From NCBI RefSeq assembly GCF_950023065.1, contig NC_088679.1, positions 27,900,001 through 27,964,000 on the forward strand: DNA of 64,000 nucleotides, given 5' to 3'. Shown here piece after piece: positions 31,091 through 41,578 of this stretch. The stretch is from Planococcus citri (lineage: Eukaryota > Arthropoda > Insecta > Hemiptera > Pseudococcidae). The translations under genes were made by a program, and so were the position numbers. Every line of letters begins with the position of its first letter. The first letter of the stretch is position 1. Under the pieces are notes generated by a model. It saw nothing but the letters and a program-made list of their open reading frames with translations. It had not been told where the DNA came from and made no database searches.

Positions 31091-31180
31091 AAAATGCAAA
31101 AAAAATTTGAAAAAAAAAAGTAGACTGGACACTTTGGGTCGGCTCCGGAAAGTCTAGGACCCCCAAAGTGCCCCGCTTAC
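31091..31180 (-). repeat. Right terminal inverted repeat of 3.9-kb element
   Basis: Reverse complement of 27256-27345 with C for T at position 6, G for A in CCGACCC, and a small indel after the T-run. The last base before the duplicated TA is C31180. Confidence 0.85.
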
Positions 31181-31712
31181 TACTTACACTGCTTGAATTT
31201 GAAGCTGTAGAAGGACCTGCTGTAGCCGGATTTTCAACTGCTGCCTCAAGTTCAGTCAAGTCATCCTGAATGACGTACAAAGTAACACTACGTTACAATA
31301 CAGTACAGCTGATCGCTATTGAACAATTACCTATGAATGATAAATTGATAATGCTTACTTCTGTACTGGTAATTGAAGGCCGAGCTTCCATGTGTCTCTC
31401 ATGAATTCTAGCTCTTTATAGTACCACAATATGGATACAGCAACTCTTCAGTGCCAGCTCCAGAAACTTTTGATCTTTTAAGCTTAGAATCAGCCGCCTT
31501 CCAGGCGGTACGCAAAGAATTAATTTTTTTCTTTACATCCAGTATGGTCGCAGAAGATTGAATTTTTTGCAAGCAATGTGTTGGAGGTTCTCATACACTT
31601 TTGATCGCTTTTCTTTATTGTGATAATCCGCAGATGTGACCAACCAGAGACAGGGTTGGTCTTATTGGTACACAGCAATAAACTCTGAAATGAATTCTTT
31701 GGACAATGACAT

Positions 31713-34700
31713 TTTTAAAAATACACAAGCAAAACTACTCAACTAGCAGTTGCAATGAGAAAATAAAATGTGCTCCTGCTCAATCAAAAACACCGGCAAA
31801 TTTTTTGATTAAAAGATGCGCGCGCAGAAGATTTGACTAAATGTTGGTTGATTTTCAGGATGAATTTGAAAATCATCAAATGAACGTTAATTGGTTTGTC
31901 AAATCACTTCAAATTTATTTGATGAGTAATCAGTGTGTCCATTAATTTGCAACAGTAGTCGGTGGTGCACAGTGAATTTTTCTCCTTTTAATTTTTTGCT
32001 TTGCGGGAGTGCTTTCTATAATCATCAAAATACAGTGGAAAATTGTCAAAGGATACTTTTGGATACTGTTGCTATTATTTATCAAATTTTTGTGATTGTC
32101 TGATCGATTTTGTAGGTAATACAGTAATTATAATCCTTTCAAACCAGCCATTTCTCGCCTATAGGGCATCAACTGGACTGGATAGCTTTACATTACAATT
32201 AATGACCACAGCACTATCACAATTTTCTGTAATCTGTGTTACCCTTCCTTATACCAGTAGGTACAAATGTTACTTACCTAGATATCAATAATACCGCTCG
32301 AAATATCCTTCTGTATGATAGATATGTACTTACATATTTCCATTCAACGCTCGGTACAAATAGATAAAATCTCTACCAATATCTAATTTCACTAAACAAA
32401 TACAAACCGGAAGGAAAGAATTTACGAGTTTGAGTCTGACCTCATCCCTTCAGCCTCTCTGTTGCTCGTTTCCCTTCTCGTTATACTACACATGGCCTCT
32501 CGCCGCCTAACCGGACGAACAACGTATGTGTAACCCGAAGCTTGTTTGATTCGTCTATTCGGACGAATCGATCCTCGGGTAATTTAATTTAAAACTTGAA
32601 TACCTGGCTCGCGTATATAAGAAATATTTACTCGGAGAAAATCAGCCGAAAAGGAATATTCTATCTCGAATGGTGCGTGAAAACGAACATCGGCGTCGTC
32701 TTTAGCCTTTTTTTCTCTCTCGTGCTTTCGTTTCTTCTCAGAGACCTTTTCCTTTAGGTTAGAGATTTTTTTTGCTGCGATTCTCGTGGACGGTGGACGA
32801 TGGACGGTGTAGTGGTGCAACTGCTGTTTGATAAATTCGCGCTAATTTGACGTAACAGAGCGAGGGGAGAACCAATTTGCATGGATGTTCGGCGGTGAAA
32901 TTAATTGACTCGAATACGTCATATTCGAGGCATCGATAAAACGAGAGCTTTTTCTGCGCGTTCAAGTATTTTCGCTAATTTTACATCGGTATGCTCGTCT
33001 CTGTTCCATCCACTCGTCTGCCTGATGCTGTCGTTTTAGATGGCAAGAGGGCGAGCAGGGGAGGGGGCAGACACGAAGCCAGATTACAGATAAAAGGAAT
33101 ATCATGAATTTTCAATACGTTTTAACAATAATAACGCTCAGCGTGCCGTGGCATAGCTTTGGGATTGGGGAATGGGTTATTGGGGTTGGGGATGGCGCAG
33201 CAGTGATCAAGTTAGCATCTCATCAACTACTACACTGTGTAGTTTCCTTTCATTTAACAAAACTTAGATAAGTGAAAATTTGAACGACGACGCTTCGACA
33301 CAACAGCAGCAGGGGCAGAAGGGTACCCCGGGTACGATAGAATTTCATTTCTATTTGCGGTACGAGGGCGTAACCCGCAATTCCTTTAGTAATTTTAGCG
33401 GTTTCCGAAAACACGTTGCAATATCGAAAACGTTCTAGTGTTCGTTGTCAATAGAAAACCGCTGAATTGTATTAAAACCATAATTTCCGCGATCAAATTG
33501 TCATTGCGAGTACACTTTTAAATTATTCATAAACATAGCGCTCTCGCTGTAAAGCAACCCGCTCGAGTATATATCTTTTAAATGAATAATTTTAGCCAAT
33601 TTTACGCTCGGATTGGTTTTTATCGTTTAAACATTTCGTTAGCTCGTACTTATAAGAAGGTGTTGTCGCGAAATGAGGGTGTTAAAGGGAAAGGGCGTTT
33701 TTGAATGGTGATGTATTAATGAGGTACCACGACGACGAGGTATCGCAATATGAAGTTTATTGCCAAAGTGGTGTTGTAAGAAAGAGAACGTGCTTTGAAT
33801 TGAAATTAGATTGGAAAAGTGATCGGTGTTATTAATTGTACCTATGTAAAAGGTGTTCCAATTTATTGCGGTGTACTTGGAAAGGATTTCTATACGTGTG
33901 TCGAGTTGATTGTAAAATGTTAAAAATTTGGCATTTTTGATCGCTTAGAAGCCCATGTGAAAAAATGCGAATGGAATTAGTGTACTTTTTGATGTTCAGC
34001 CATTTTCGCTCAGTTCTACATACACAATTTGTAGGTCATCTCTCGTATCATTACCTATGGTTTTACAAAAACCCTCTCTTGTTTGTCTCTTGAAACAGTT
34101 TTTGAGAATTGCTTGAAGGCAGAAAATTGAGAAAGAATTGGTCCACGTACCTACTTGCTTGCTTGTACCTATTCGGGAAATTGGACTGTGAAATGCGACG
34201 ATTCTAGAAGTCAGTTTTAGAGTATCGGGAATGTAATTTATTCGAGATTCTGGATTCAGGGAATCAGTCTTCGAAGTAAAATGATTTGGAGAAATGGCTG
34301 TTCGAGGTTTCTTCCCATCGAATAAATGGATGAGACAATTCTGAATCAGCTTTGTTACTTTCGGAGATAGAAATTTTCTGGAAGGTAACTTTTTCTCCAT
34401 AATATACCAAGACGACGATTTTTTTTCGTATATCAAGAGGGTTTTTTGCCACATTTTCAGGCTATACTATCACAATAGCCCTTTTCTTCATTTTATTTCG
34501 GAGGGACAGGTGAAATAGAATTTCTCCAGAACGAGGTATTTTTCAGAAAGAGCTAATTTTTTCAATTTTCTAATCAAGTTGTGGTCAAGTTTTGAACGTT
34601 TCAGAAGTGCATCATCTGCAGTTACGATTTAATCAAGCGGTAGAAATTCATCAAAGACGAATAGTCCTCTGACATCCTTCACACTATCTCAACTTCTACA

Positions 34701-35204
34701 GAATTTGACAGAAATTATTTCCTTTTCATTATTGAATAATTAATTTAAGATCTAAAATCAACTGAATAAGTATTTTATTTTTAATAAATTTTATTAATAA
34801 AATTCCTAATACTCGAGGGAATCTGGTCAAAAAAGCTTACTTAATTGTCCGCTTGGAAATTTGCTTGAATGTGGGTCATTTTTTTACACGTCGAGAATAG
34901 CCATGACTCAATTTTTAGCCACCCAAATTGATTTCTACGCCTTCTGGAGAAATTTTGAAATTCTGGAAAAATTTTAAATCATCGTCAGGGAGGTGAAGTT
35001 TAGACAAGGCACAGTCGTTCTCGCAAATTTCAAAAATTTTCTCCACAAACGATTTTTCCCTCATAAATCTGATAGAACTCTTTGGAGTTTCTCTAGGTTC
35101 CCATGGTGGGGAAAAATTGCTTTGAACAGTGTAATAGGGTACCCTGCTCGATTGACAAAATCACAAAAAATTTAAGCTTTCGAAGAAAAATCATTTTGGA
35201 AAAA
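31713..35204. other. Non-coding DNA, partly unique (32.3-33.9 kb)
   Basis: 31.8-32.3 kb is AT-rich with no recognisable exon. 32300-33900 has higher complexity and more CpG than flanks and no internal repeats that I could see, so it may be conserved intronic or regulatory sequence. 33.9-35.2 kb is again AT-rich, with short unsupported open frames on the minus strand (33996-34454). Confidence 0.45.
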
Positions 35205-36275
35205 GGAAATATGTAATTGCACGACAGAAAAGGTTGTATTAAGGTTGTTTGAACGACACCAGCAAACGACAATAAAATTTGTGGTAGCGACAAGTTAGGT
35301 CCTTAAAACGGCAGGGTTTCACCTGCAAAATAATGCATCCTCACAACTATTTTTAAATATGAATCACGACAACTTCCCCCGCCAAAAAAGCATGTCTAAG
35401 CGACAGGAATAAAATTATCAAAGACTTTCAACGCTCCTCTTGACCGTTGAGCCAAACTTAATTTTTGCAGAAAATTAAAAAAATCGCTGGAAGCTGCAGT
35501 TCACTCTTTGTGGAGAAAAAATAAAGTTTTGGAAAAAATCGAAAATTGCTGTAGAGGCTTCAGAATGGCCAGAAATGGTGAAATTGAGGGGTTCCATAGA
35601 AAAGGGGCCTTAGTCAATTATTTTGTTTTTCTGATTTTTACAATTCAAAATATTTTTTTTCATCAATTCCACCATATTCAGTGATATTGAAAAACGAATT
35701 GGAAAATGTTTGCTTATACTGGAAAAAATTTTGAGTCCATTTGAACTTGTAAAAATCAGTGAAAAAAAATTGATCAAGGTCTCTTTTCCGTGAAGCCCTT
35801 CAATTCAGTTAGGAGAAGTTGATATTAGTTTCAGAACTAATTTTTATAATTTTTGCAGAATAGCTCTCACATTTCTAAAAAAAATTCATAAATCGCTGAA
35901 AATGGTCCATTTTTGAATTGATATATCAAAAATTAGCAAAAAATCTAGAAATCAATATAAAATTGGACACACTGGGAATCGTCTAGTTTAAGCTCAAAAC
36001 ATCGAAAAATATCAAAATTTTTGACCCACAACTTTTTCCCTCAAAGTCAGGCCTACCGCAATAGCCATCATTTTTTACGGAAATTTGGCTAAAAAGATGT
36101 GTTGAAAGATTTTTTTTTAATAAAAATAGACGTGTTAACGAATATATCTGTCGTGATTTTTTTTTACAATTGTCGGGCGAATAATTTATCTGTCGTTCGA
36201 TTTCTTTTATTAGTCGGGCCTGTCGTTTAAGCCACCTATTCTGTCGTGCGATTCACTTTTTCTGTCATAACGATA
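35205..36275. mobile_element. Putative element with inverted arrays of a CGACAG motif at both ends
   Basis: Left 35215-35405 carries several CGACA or CGACAG motifs (GCACGACAGAAAAGG, GAACGACACC, AAACGACAAT, AGCGACAAG, AGCGACAGG). Right 36140-36270 carries the complement (CTGTCGTGATT, TTGTCGGGCG, CTGTCGTTCGATT, CTGTCGTTTAAGCC, CTGTCGTGCGATTC) with opposite polarity. Clustered, oppositely oriented short motifs near both ends are typical of transposase-binding subterminal repeats. The interior (35.46-35.82 kb) holds fragments of the dispersed GGCTCC family. No coding, and ends not defined. Confidence 0.5.
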
Positions 36276-36289
36276 AATCATACCCATTG

Positions 36290-36860
36290 GAAAATAAAAG
36301 TTTTGAAAAAGCTCAAATGCTCAATTTCCGACACAACAAATGAATCTAAATTGGAACTTTTTTTCAAAAATAATTCAACAACGCGCGAGTAAAAAACATT
36401 TGTCAAAAGCATTTTTTGAAAACATTTTAAAAAATGAATAAGAAAAAAATCGTAATCACGATAATATAAAAAGTCGTCAGGCAGTTGACAATTTGAGCTG
36501 AAATGAAAACTTGGTGATAGAAATGTCTTTGTACGGCAAGATTTTTATGACTTGATTAAAAAATCTTCTCTTGGTGACCCAGATTTTTTTTCATTTTTTG
36601 ATCCATGGCATTTCTATCACCAAGTTTTTATTTTAGCTCAAATTGTAAATTGCCTGATGACCTTTTTCACTATCGTGACCACGATTTTTTCCAATGCTTT
36701 AAAAATATTTTCAAAAAGTGCTTTTGGTTAATGCTTTTTACTCCTGTTGTTGAATTTACTTTTGAAAAAAATTTCTAGTTTCTAATATTAATTTGTTTTG
36801 TTGGAAATGAAGGATTTGAGATTTTTCAAAGCTTTCGTTTTCCAACGTAATTTTTTTTTC
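36290..36860. repeat. Foldback element, ~230-bp arms
   Basis: Left arm 36300-36530 (TCAATTTCCGACACAACAAA, CAATTTGAGCTGAAATGAAA, ACTTGGTGATAGAAATG). Right arm 36605-36850 is the inverse (CATTTCTATCACCAAGT, TTTTAGCTCAAATTG, TTTGTTTTGTTGGAAATGA). The loop is about 75 bp. Arms are around 80% identical by eye. Confidence 0.8.
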
Positions 36861-36876
36861 AAAGCTCAACTTTTTA

Positions 36877-37552
36877 GAGTTTTTGCGCGAAGCGCGAAAA
36901 AACTCTATTGTAATCACTTTTTCATAGTCGTCAACGTCGTCGTCAACGTCGTCGTAGAATTTTAATTATTAAAATGCTAAGCAATATGCAAAAAATTCTG
37001 ATGCCGGGTTCTTCGAATTTTTGGAAACCACTTTCCAAAATGACGTCGAAGAGACCCAAAAGTCGCCAATAATGACTCAATTATTGTCAGTGGTTCATAA
37101 AGAACCACTTTCAGGTGACGACGATCCACTGTTTGAATTGTTGAAGTCTCATTACAACCAGATAACCGATGTTACTTTAAAAACGAAGCTGCGCAACACT
37201 TTCTTAGACATAATAAAACAAATGGATATAGAAAATGGAAATACTGGAGCTATGTTTAAATTCTTACGAGAACAGTGCAATGCTAGCAACAAAAAAGAAA
37301 ACGTATACATATAAGCGAAAAATTTACGATGTTATAATGGCTGGAACGGTATGAGAAGGACGAGTTACTTGACGACAAAGAAGAAAATGTTGATGAATCG
37401 ACAAAAATTGGAAGTGTAAAAATTTTAAAGTTTGAACCGTATTGATGTCTATAGTTAGTATTTTGTTTTGTGAATTTCCGATTAAATCCATTTAAATAAA
37501 TTTGAAAACAGCAAAAACTCTCTTGTAATCAGCGAATAGCTGATGGCTTGTT
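36877..37552 (+). mobile_element. Hairpin-ended element A, carrying a BESS-like exon
   Basis: The left end is a hairpin (GAGTTTTTGCGCGAAGCGCG then AAAAAACTC) followed by TATTGTAATCA. The right end is GCAAAAACTCTCTTGTAATC then AGCGAATAGCTGATGGCTTG. Element B (45181-45772) has the same architecture with a compensating hairpin (GCTGCTAGCAGC), so the structure is conserved while the sequence changes. The ends also form a 10-bp inverted repeat (GAGTTTTTGC/GCAAAAACTC). Confidence 0.6.
36973..37314 (+). pseudogene. BESS-like exon or captured gene fragment
   Basis: The + frame is open from about 36973 to TAA near 37314 without a convincing ATG at the start (first internal ATG at 37071, IMTQLLS). It encodes FFEFLETTF, then SGDDDPLFELLKSHYNQI, then LKTKLRNTFLDIIKQM. 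DPLFELLKSHY...K.K.R..FLDIIKQ fits the helix pair of BESS motifs, found at the C-terminus of MADF regulators. The lack of a start suggests an exon or a captured 3' fragment. AATAAA at about 37495 may be its polyadenylation signal. Confidence 0.45.
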
Positions 37553-38947
37553 TGTGATTTGGTCAATTGAACAGCATACCCTATTACACCAAAATTCACC
37601 AAATCCATTAAGAGTGCTCATTTTTTAAAATCGACGCTTTGAACCCACATTAAAAAGTGACTGACAAAGATCGAAATTGAATTCAGCCGACATTACAGTG
37701 CGGCTTGTGTTGCCTTCAAATCTGTATTCTCCGCGAACCGTAGTAATTCAGAAACGTTAATAAAATTGCATAAGCAGTTCGCCGTAAATACGCGGATTCG
37801 TTCTTCGATTAATCAATTTGCGCAGCTGAAATTTGAGTTGCGAAGGATTTCAGACCATGCTGTATCTGAAAATCGCGGTCCCGTTCGAATCAGAGGCAGA
37901 CACCTCGAGAGGTTTCCTTGTAAAAAAATGTTGCTTGAAGTTGTTACCCATTTTTTTTGAAAATTGAAGGACCAAATAACATTTTAAAAAATTTCAGTCA
38001 AAATTCACCTCTGACTTCGTGGGTGTGTATTGTGAAAGTACGTTTTTAAAAAAAAGAGCAAAATCTGCTCGTATGATTTCTTGCCCAACACGTAACTTGA
38101 ATGGACTACAAAGAGATTTTGAGAGGAAAAAATGTCACAATGCAAAAAAATGGACAGTTTATCGAAAACTGAACAAATCTTGTTATTACGACTTTTGCAT
38201 TTACAATTTTTTTAGGCGAATTTTTAAATATTCGAGAAATTTATGTACCAGTGTGAATAATTACTTACTTCATTTCAATCCTCCCCCCACCATCCACCTA
38301 CGACGAAATTAACCAGTTTTCGGCCATTCTGGAGCTTCCGGTGAGTTTTCAGTATTTTCTGGAAATTTTAAATTTCTGAAAGGACAAAAATTACTCGTAC
38401 CTTGAGCTCTTATAACTTTGTTTGGCGCGTATTGGATACCCTCTCGATTGTTTCAGATCGTTAATGCAAAATTCCAGGACCAGAAGTGTCACTTCAAAAG
38501 TGAATTTTTGACCAATTTATCAATTCGAGGAAAAATGAGAAAAGTTTTCTTTGTAACAGTAAAAGCATTAAATAACTATATGAAAAAAAAAAAAAACTAT
38601 ACACCTCGATTTCTTGTTGAGATATCGTCTAGGGTGTCTGTGTTCATGATCTTCTGACTTGAAAACAATCCTTTTTAGCTCATTTTGGAGCCTCTATCAT
38701 GATTATTAAATTTTCTTCAGTGATTTCAAATCACTTTCGAGGCTCTAATATAGTTCAATTACGAAATTATGAATGTTTTCGAGTTGGTCGGTTATGCAGG
38801 CACATCGAATGATGTTCCAATAAAAAAGCGTTCGTGGCCTCCAACAAAGGTAGACTCCCCCCCTTCCCACAGCAATTTTAAATCATTAAATGGCTCCGGG
38901 AATAGGTTGTAATCAACTTCAGCGGCTGAAAATTGAATTTTGTCATA
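37553..38947. other. Non-coding DNA with dispersed GGCTCC-type fragments
   Basis: Fragments of the dispersed family appear near 38320-38345 and 38690. No gene or RNA recognised. Confidence 0.5.
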
Positions 38948-39764
38948 TAGTCCAGGAAAATTAGATGAAAAAAAAGGGTCATTGGGAAAAATGGGGGAGA
39001 AAGCTGAATTTTGGTATACTGGTCCATTTTTTTGTGCTGAACACGAATCCGATGAGTCCCCGGTCGTCCCCGGTGTGCGTTCTCCCCTATTGTGGATCTA
39101 AGCCCCCCAAAACCAGTTTTTTGCAATTTTCTCCCCCGCATTGCATTTTAGCGAGAAATAGGTGGTCGGATCAGAATCTACGTCAAATTTCCGATCTAGT
39201 GATATATCAACTTTCTTTCTACCCCCAAGGGGGGTGGAACCACAACCATTCAAAAAAGGGGGTTCCCCAAAAAATACATAAGGGCTGTAGGCGCCTAAGA
39301 GGGGTGAAATGGTCCCCAAAAGCGTTTAACATGAAAGGTGGGTACCATAGAGAAACCTCTGCGCAAAAAATTTCAGATCCACACCCCCTACCCTTTTTGC
39401 GGAGCCCCCCTTTTTGAAATTTCAGTAGCACTTTTCTCAGCCCCATTTCAACCGATTTTGAAAATTTTTCTGGAAGTTATGTATATCCTTGATAGGTATT
39501 CACACAAAAATTTTCAACCCCCTCCCCTCAAATTTACCCCTCAAAATGGCGTTTTTTTCATTTTTTTATGCCTATTAACAATCAAGATTGCGAGGTACAA
39601 TTTTGTAAACACGTTTTTTGGATGTATTTTTGGCCCCCAAACATCATATACTATATTAGAAATTTTTGCTGTGGTGCGCCGTGGTGAAAACTTGGAATAA
39701 TGTATCGTAGGGGGGTGGGGGGTGAAATGGGAATTTTGAAAAAAATAACTATCAATGAGTAGGG

Positions 39765-40043
39765 TGTCGTTTTCATATGATTCGATACCGCTGAGCACGA
39801 ATATGACCTCAGATTTTCTGCTACACTCACCTACCCCTCTCCAGAGCCCCTCAGCCCCCTCAATTTTCACGATTTTCGAAATATAGTTATCTTGATGATG
39901 TTGGTGTCGTTTTCATATGATTCGATACCGCTGAGCACGAATATGACCTCAGATTTTCTGCTACAATCACTTACCCCTCTCCAGAGCCCCTCAGCTCCCT
40001 CAATTTTCACAATTTTCGAAATGAAGTTATTTTCGTGATGTTG
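39765..40043 (+). repeat. Tandem duplication inside left palindrome arm (~138 bp x 2)
   Basis: GTGTCGTTTTCATATGATTC...TTTTCGAAAT...GATGTTGG occurs twice in a row with a few differences (CACTCACC/AATCACTT, AGCCCC/AGCTCC). The mirrored pair is at about 40500-40775 in the right arm with the same differences, so the tandem step preceded formation of the palindrome. Confidence 0.85.
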
Positions 40044-40499
40044 GTTTCATTGCTATGGGAAAATTACATAAGTTCATTGTTATTGTACATAAAATTTCTC
40101 GTAGAATCAGCTACAGCACATGGCTCCCCCTCGAGGGGGGTGGATCCTTCAATTTTTTTTCACGCAGAAAACGCAACAAATCTGTATGTGTACTGCACTG
40201 TGGTCTCGTTACCATATTTTTTTCTTGTGATTTTTTATGTAGGTAGTCATTGAATTATAAAATACATACTCATACATACTCAAGTTACAGTTATCATGAA
40301 TAATTATTATGCCACATATGCTCCGCAGACCTATACAGTCCAGTACACATACAGATTTGTTGCGTTTTCTGCGTGGAAAAAAATTGAAGGATCCACCCCC
40401 CTCGAGGGGGAGCCATGTGCTGTAGCTGATTCTACGAGAAATTTTATGTACAATAACAATGAACTTATGTAATTTTCTCATAGCAATGAAACCAACATC

Positions 40500-40775
40500 A
40501 CGAAAATAACTTCATTTCGAAAATTGTGAAAATTGAGGGAGCTGAGGGGCTCTGGAGAGGGGTAAGTGATTGTAGCAGAAAATCTGAGGTCATATTCGTG
40601 CTCAGCGGTATCGAATCATATGAAAACGACACCAACATCATCAAGATAACTATATTTCGAAAATCGTGAAAATTGAGGGGGCTGAGGGGCTCTGGAGAGG
40701 GGTAGGTGAGTGTAGCAGAAAATCTGAGGTCATATTCGTGCTCAGCGGTATCGAATCATATGAAAACGACACCCT
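40500..40775 (-). repeat. Mirrored tandem duplication in right palindrome arm
   Basis: Inverse of 39765-40043, keeping the same unit-specific differences. Confidence 0.85.
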
Positions 40776-41578
40776 ACTCATTGATAGTTATTTTTTTCAA
40801 AATTCCCATTTCACCCCCCACCCCCCTACGATACATTATTCCAAGTTTTCACCACGGCGCACCACAGCAAAAATTTCTAATATAGTATATGATGTTTGGG
40901 GGCCAAAAATACATCCAAAAAACGTGTTTACAAAATTGTACCTCGCAATCTTGATTGTTAATAGGCATAAAAAAATGAAAAAAACGCCATTTTGAGGGGT
41001 AAATTTGAGGGGAGGGGGTTGAAAATTTTTGTGTGAATACCTATCAAGAATATACATAACTTCTAGAAAAATTTTCAAAATCGGTTGAAATGGGGCTGAG
41101 AAAAGTGCTACTGAAATTTCAAAAAGGGGGGCTCCGCAAAAAGGGTAGGGGGTGTGGATCTGAAATTTTTTGCGCAGAGGTTTCTCTATGGTACCCACCT
41201 TTCATGTTAAACGCTTTTGGGGACCATTTCACCCCTCTTAGGCGCCTACAGCCCCTATGTATTTTTTGGGGAACCCCCTTTTTTGAATGGTTGTGGTTCC
41301 ACCCCCCTTGGGGGTAGAAAGAAAGTTGATATATCACTAGATCGGAAATTTGACGTAGATTCTGATCCGACCACCTATTTCTCGCTAAAATGCAATGCGG
41401 GGGAGAAAATTGCAAAAAACTGGTTTTGGGGGGCTTAGATCCACAATAGGGGAGAACGCACACCGGGGACGACCGGGGACTCATCGGATTCGTGTTCAGC
41501 ACAAAAAAATGGACCAGTATACCAAAATTCAGCTTTCTCCCCCATTTTTCCCAATGGAATGCTATTTTTCCTGGACTA

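Larger units (their letters stand above)
27256..31180. mobile_element. 3.9-kb TIR element carrying two cellular-style genes, no transposase seen
   Basis: The ends are inverted and begin GTAAGYGGGGCACTTTGGGG. They stay nearly identical for about 65 bp (three or four differences) and then, after an indel, another 18 bp (GCATTTTTATTTTTTAT). TA is duplicated at 27254-27255 and 31181-31182. Inside are a minus-strand spliced gene (29289-28213), a divergent + strand gene (30651-31007), a 45-bp tandem array, a strong hairpin, two nested pogo-like MITEs and a second inverted-repeat pair around the larger MITE. TA duplication suggests mobilisation by a Tc1/mariner-like enzyme acting in trans. The family is not one I can name. 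Confidence 0.8.
26995..31712 (-). pseudogene. MADF/BESS-type gene, copy B, split by the 3.9-kb element
   Basis: Exon 1 (31712-31359) begins MSLSKEFISEFIAVY and holds a MADF-like DNA-binding domain (LVTSADYHNKEKRSKVYENL, KINSLRTAWKAADSKLKRSK, LWYYKELEF) with a stop and frameshifts. Donor GTAAGC follows at 31358. Exon 2 (31265-31188) starts after an AG and is Ser/Thr/Ala-rich (DDLTELEAAVENPATAGPST). Donor GTAAG is at 31187-31183. The 3.9-kb element sits in this intron. Exon 3 (27220-26995) holds KRPGQNPCKRKV and a BESS-like end, with a +2 insertion changing frame. MADF proteins are DNA-binding regulators or transposon accessory factors. PIF/Harbinger elements also carry Myb/MADF-like proteins, so a transposon origin is possible. 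Confidence 0.7.
38948..41578. repeat. 2.63-kb near-perfect palindrome (arms ~1.25 kb)
   Basis: The left arm 38948 to about 40203 and right arm about 40337 to 41578 are inverted copies at roughly 99% identity by eye. Only scattered differences are seen (for example GGATAT/GAATAT near 39486, and TAAGGGC/CCCCTAT near 39282). A 10-bp indel lies near the outer end. The ends read TAGTCCAGG and CCTGGACTA, with ATA on both outer sides. The ~130-bp spacer is unrelated to the arms. Open frames in the arms (such as 39541-39870) occur as mirrored pairs but lack domains and are not called genes. The arms are rich in short C/G runs. Confidence 0.9.

Noticed and set aside
33996..34454. 152-codon minus-strand frame
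   Set aside because: Composition is low in complexity, there is no domain, and no splice or promoter context was seen.
39541..40995. Identical 109- and 120-residue frames on opposite strands
   Set aside because: They are mirror images produced by the palindrome, with no domain, start context or splice evidence.
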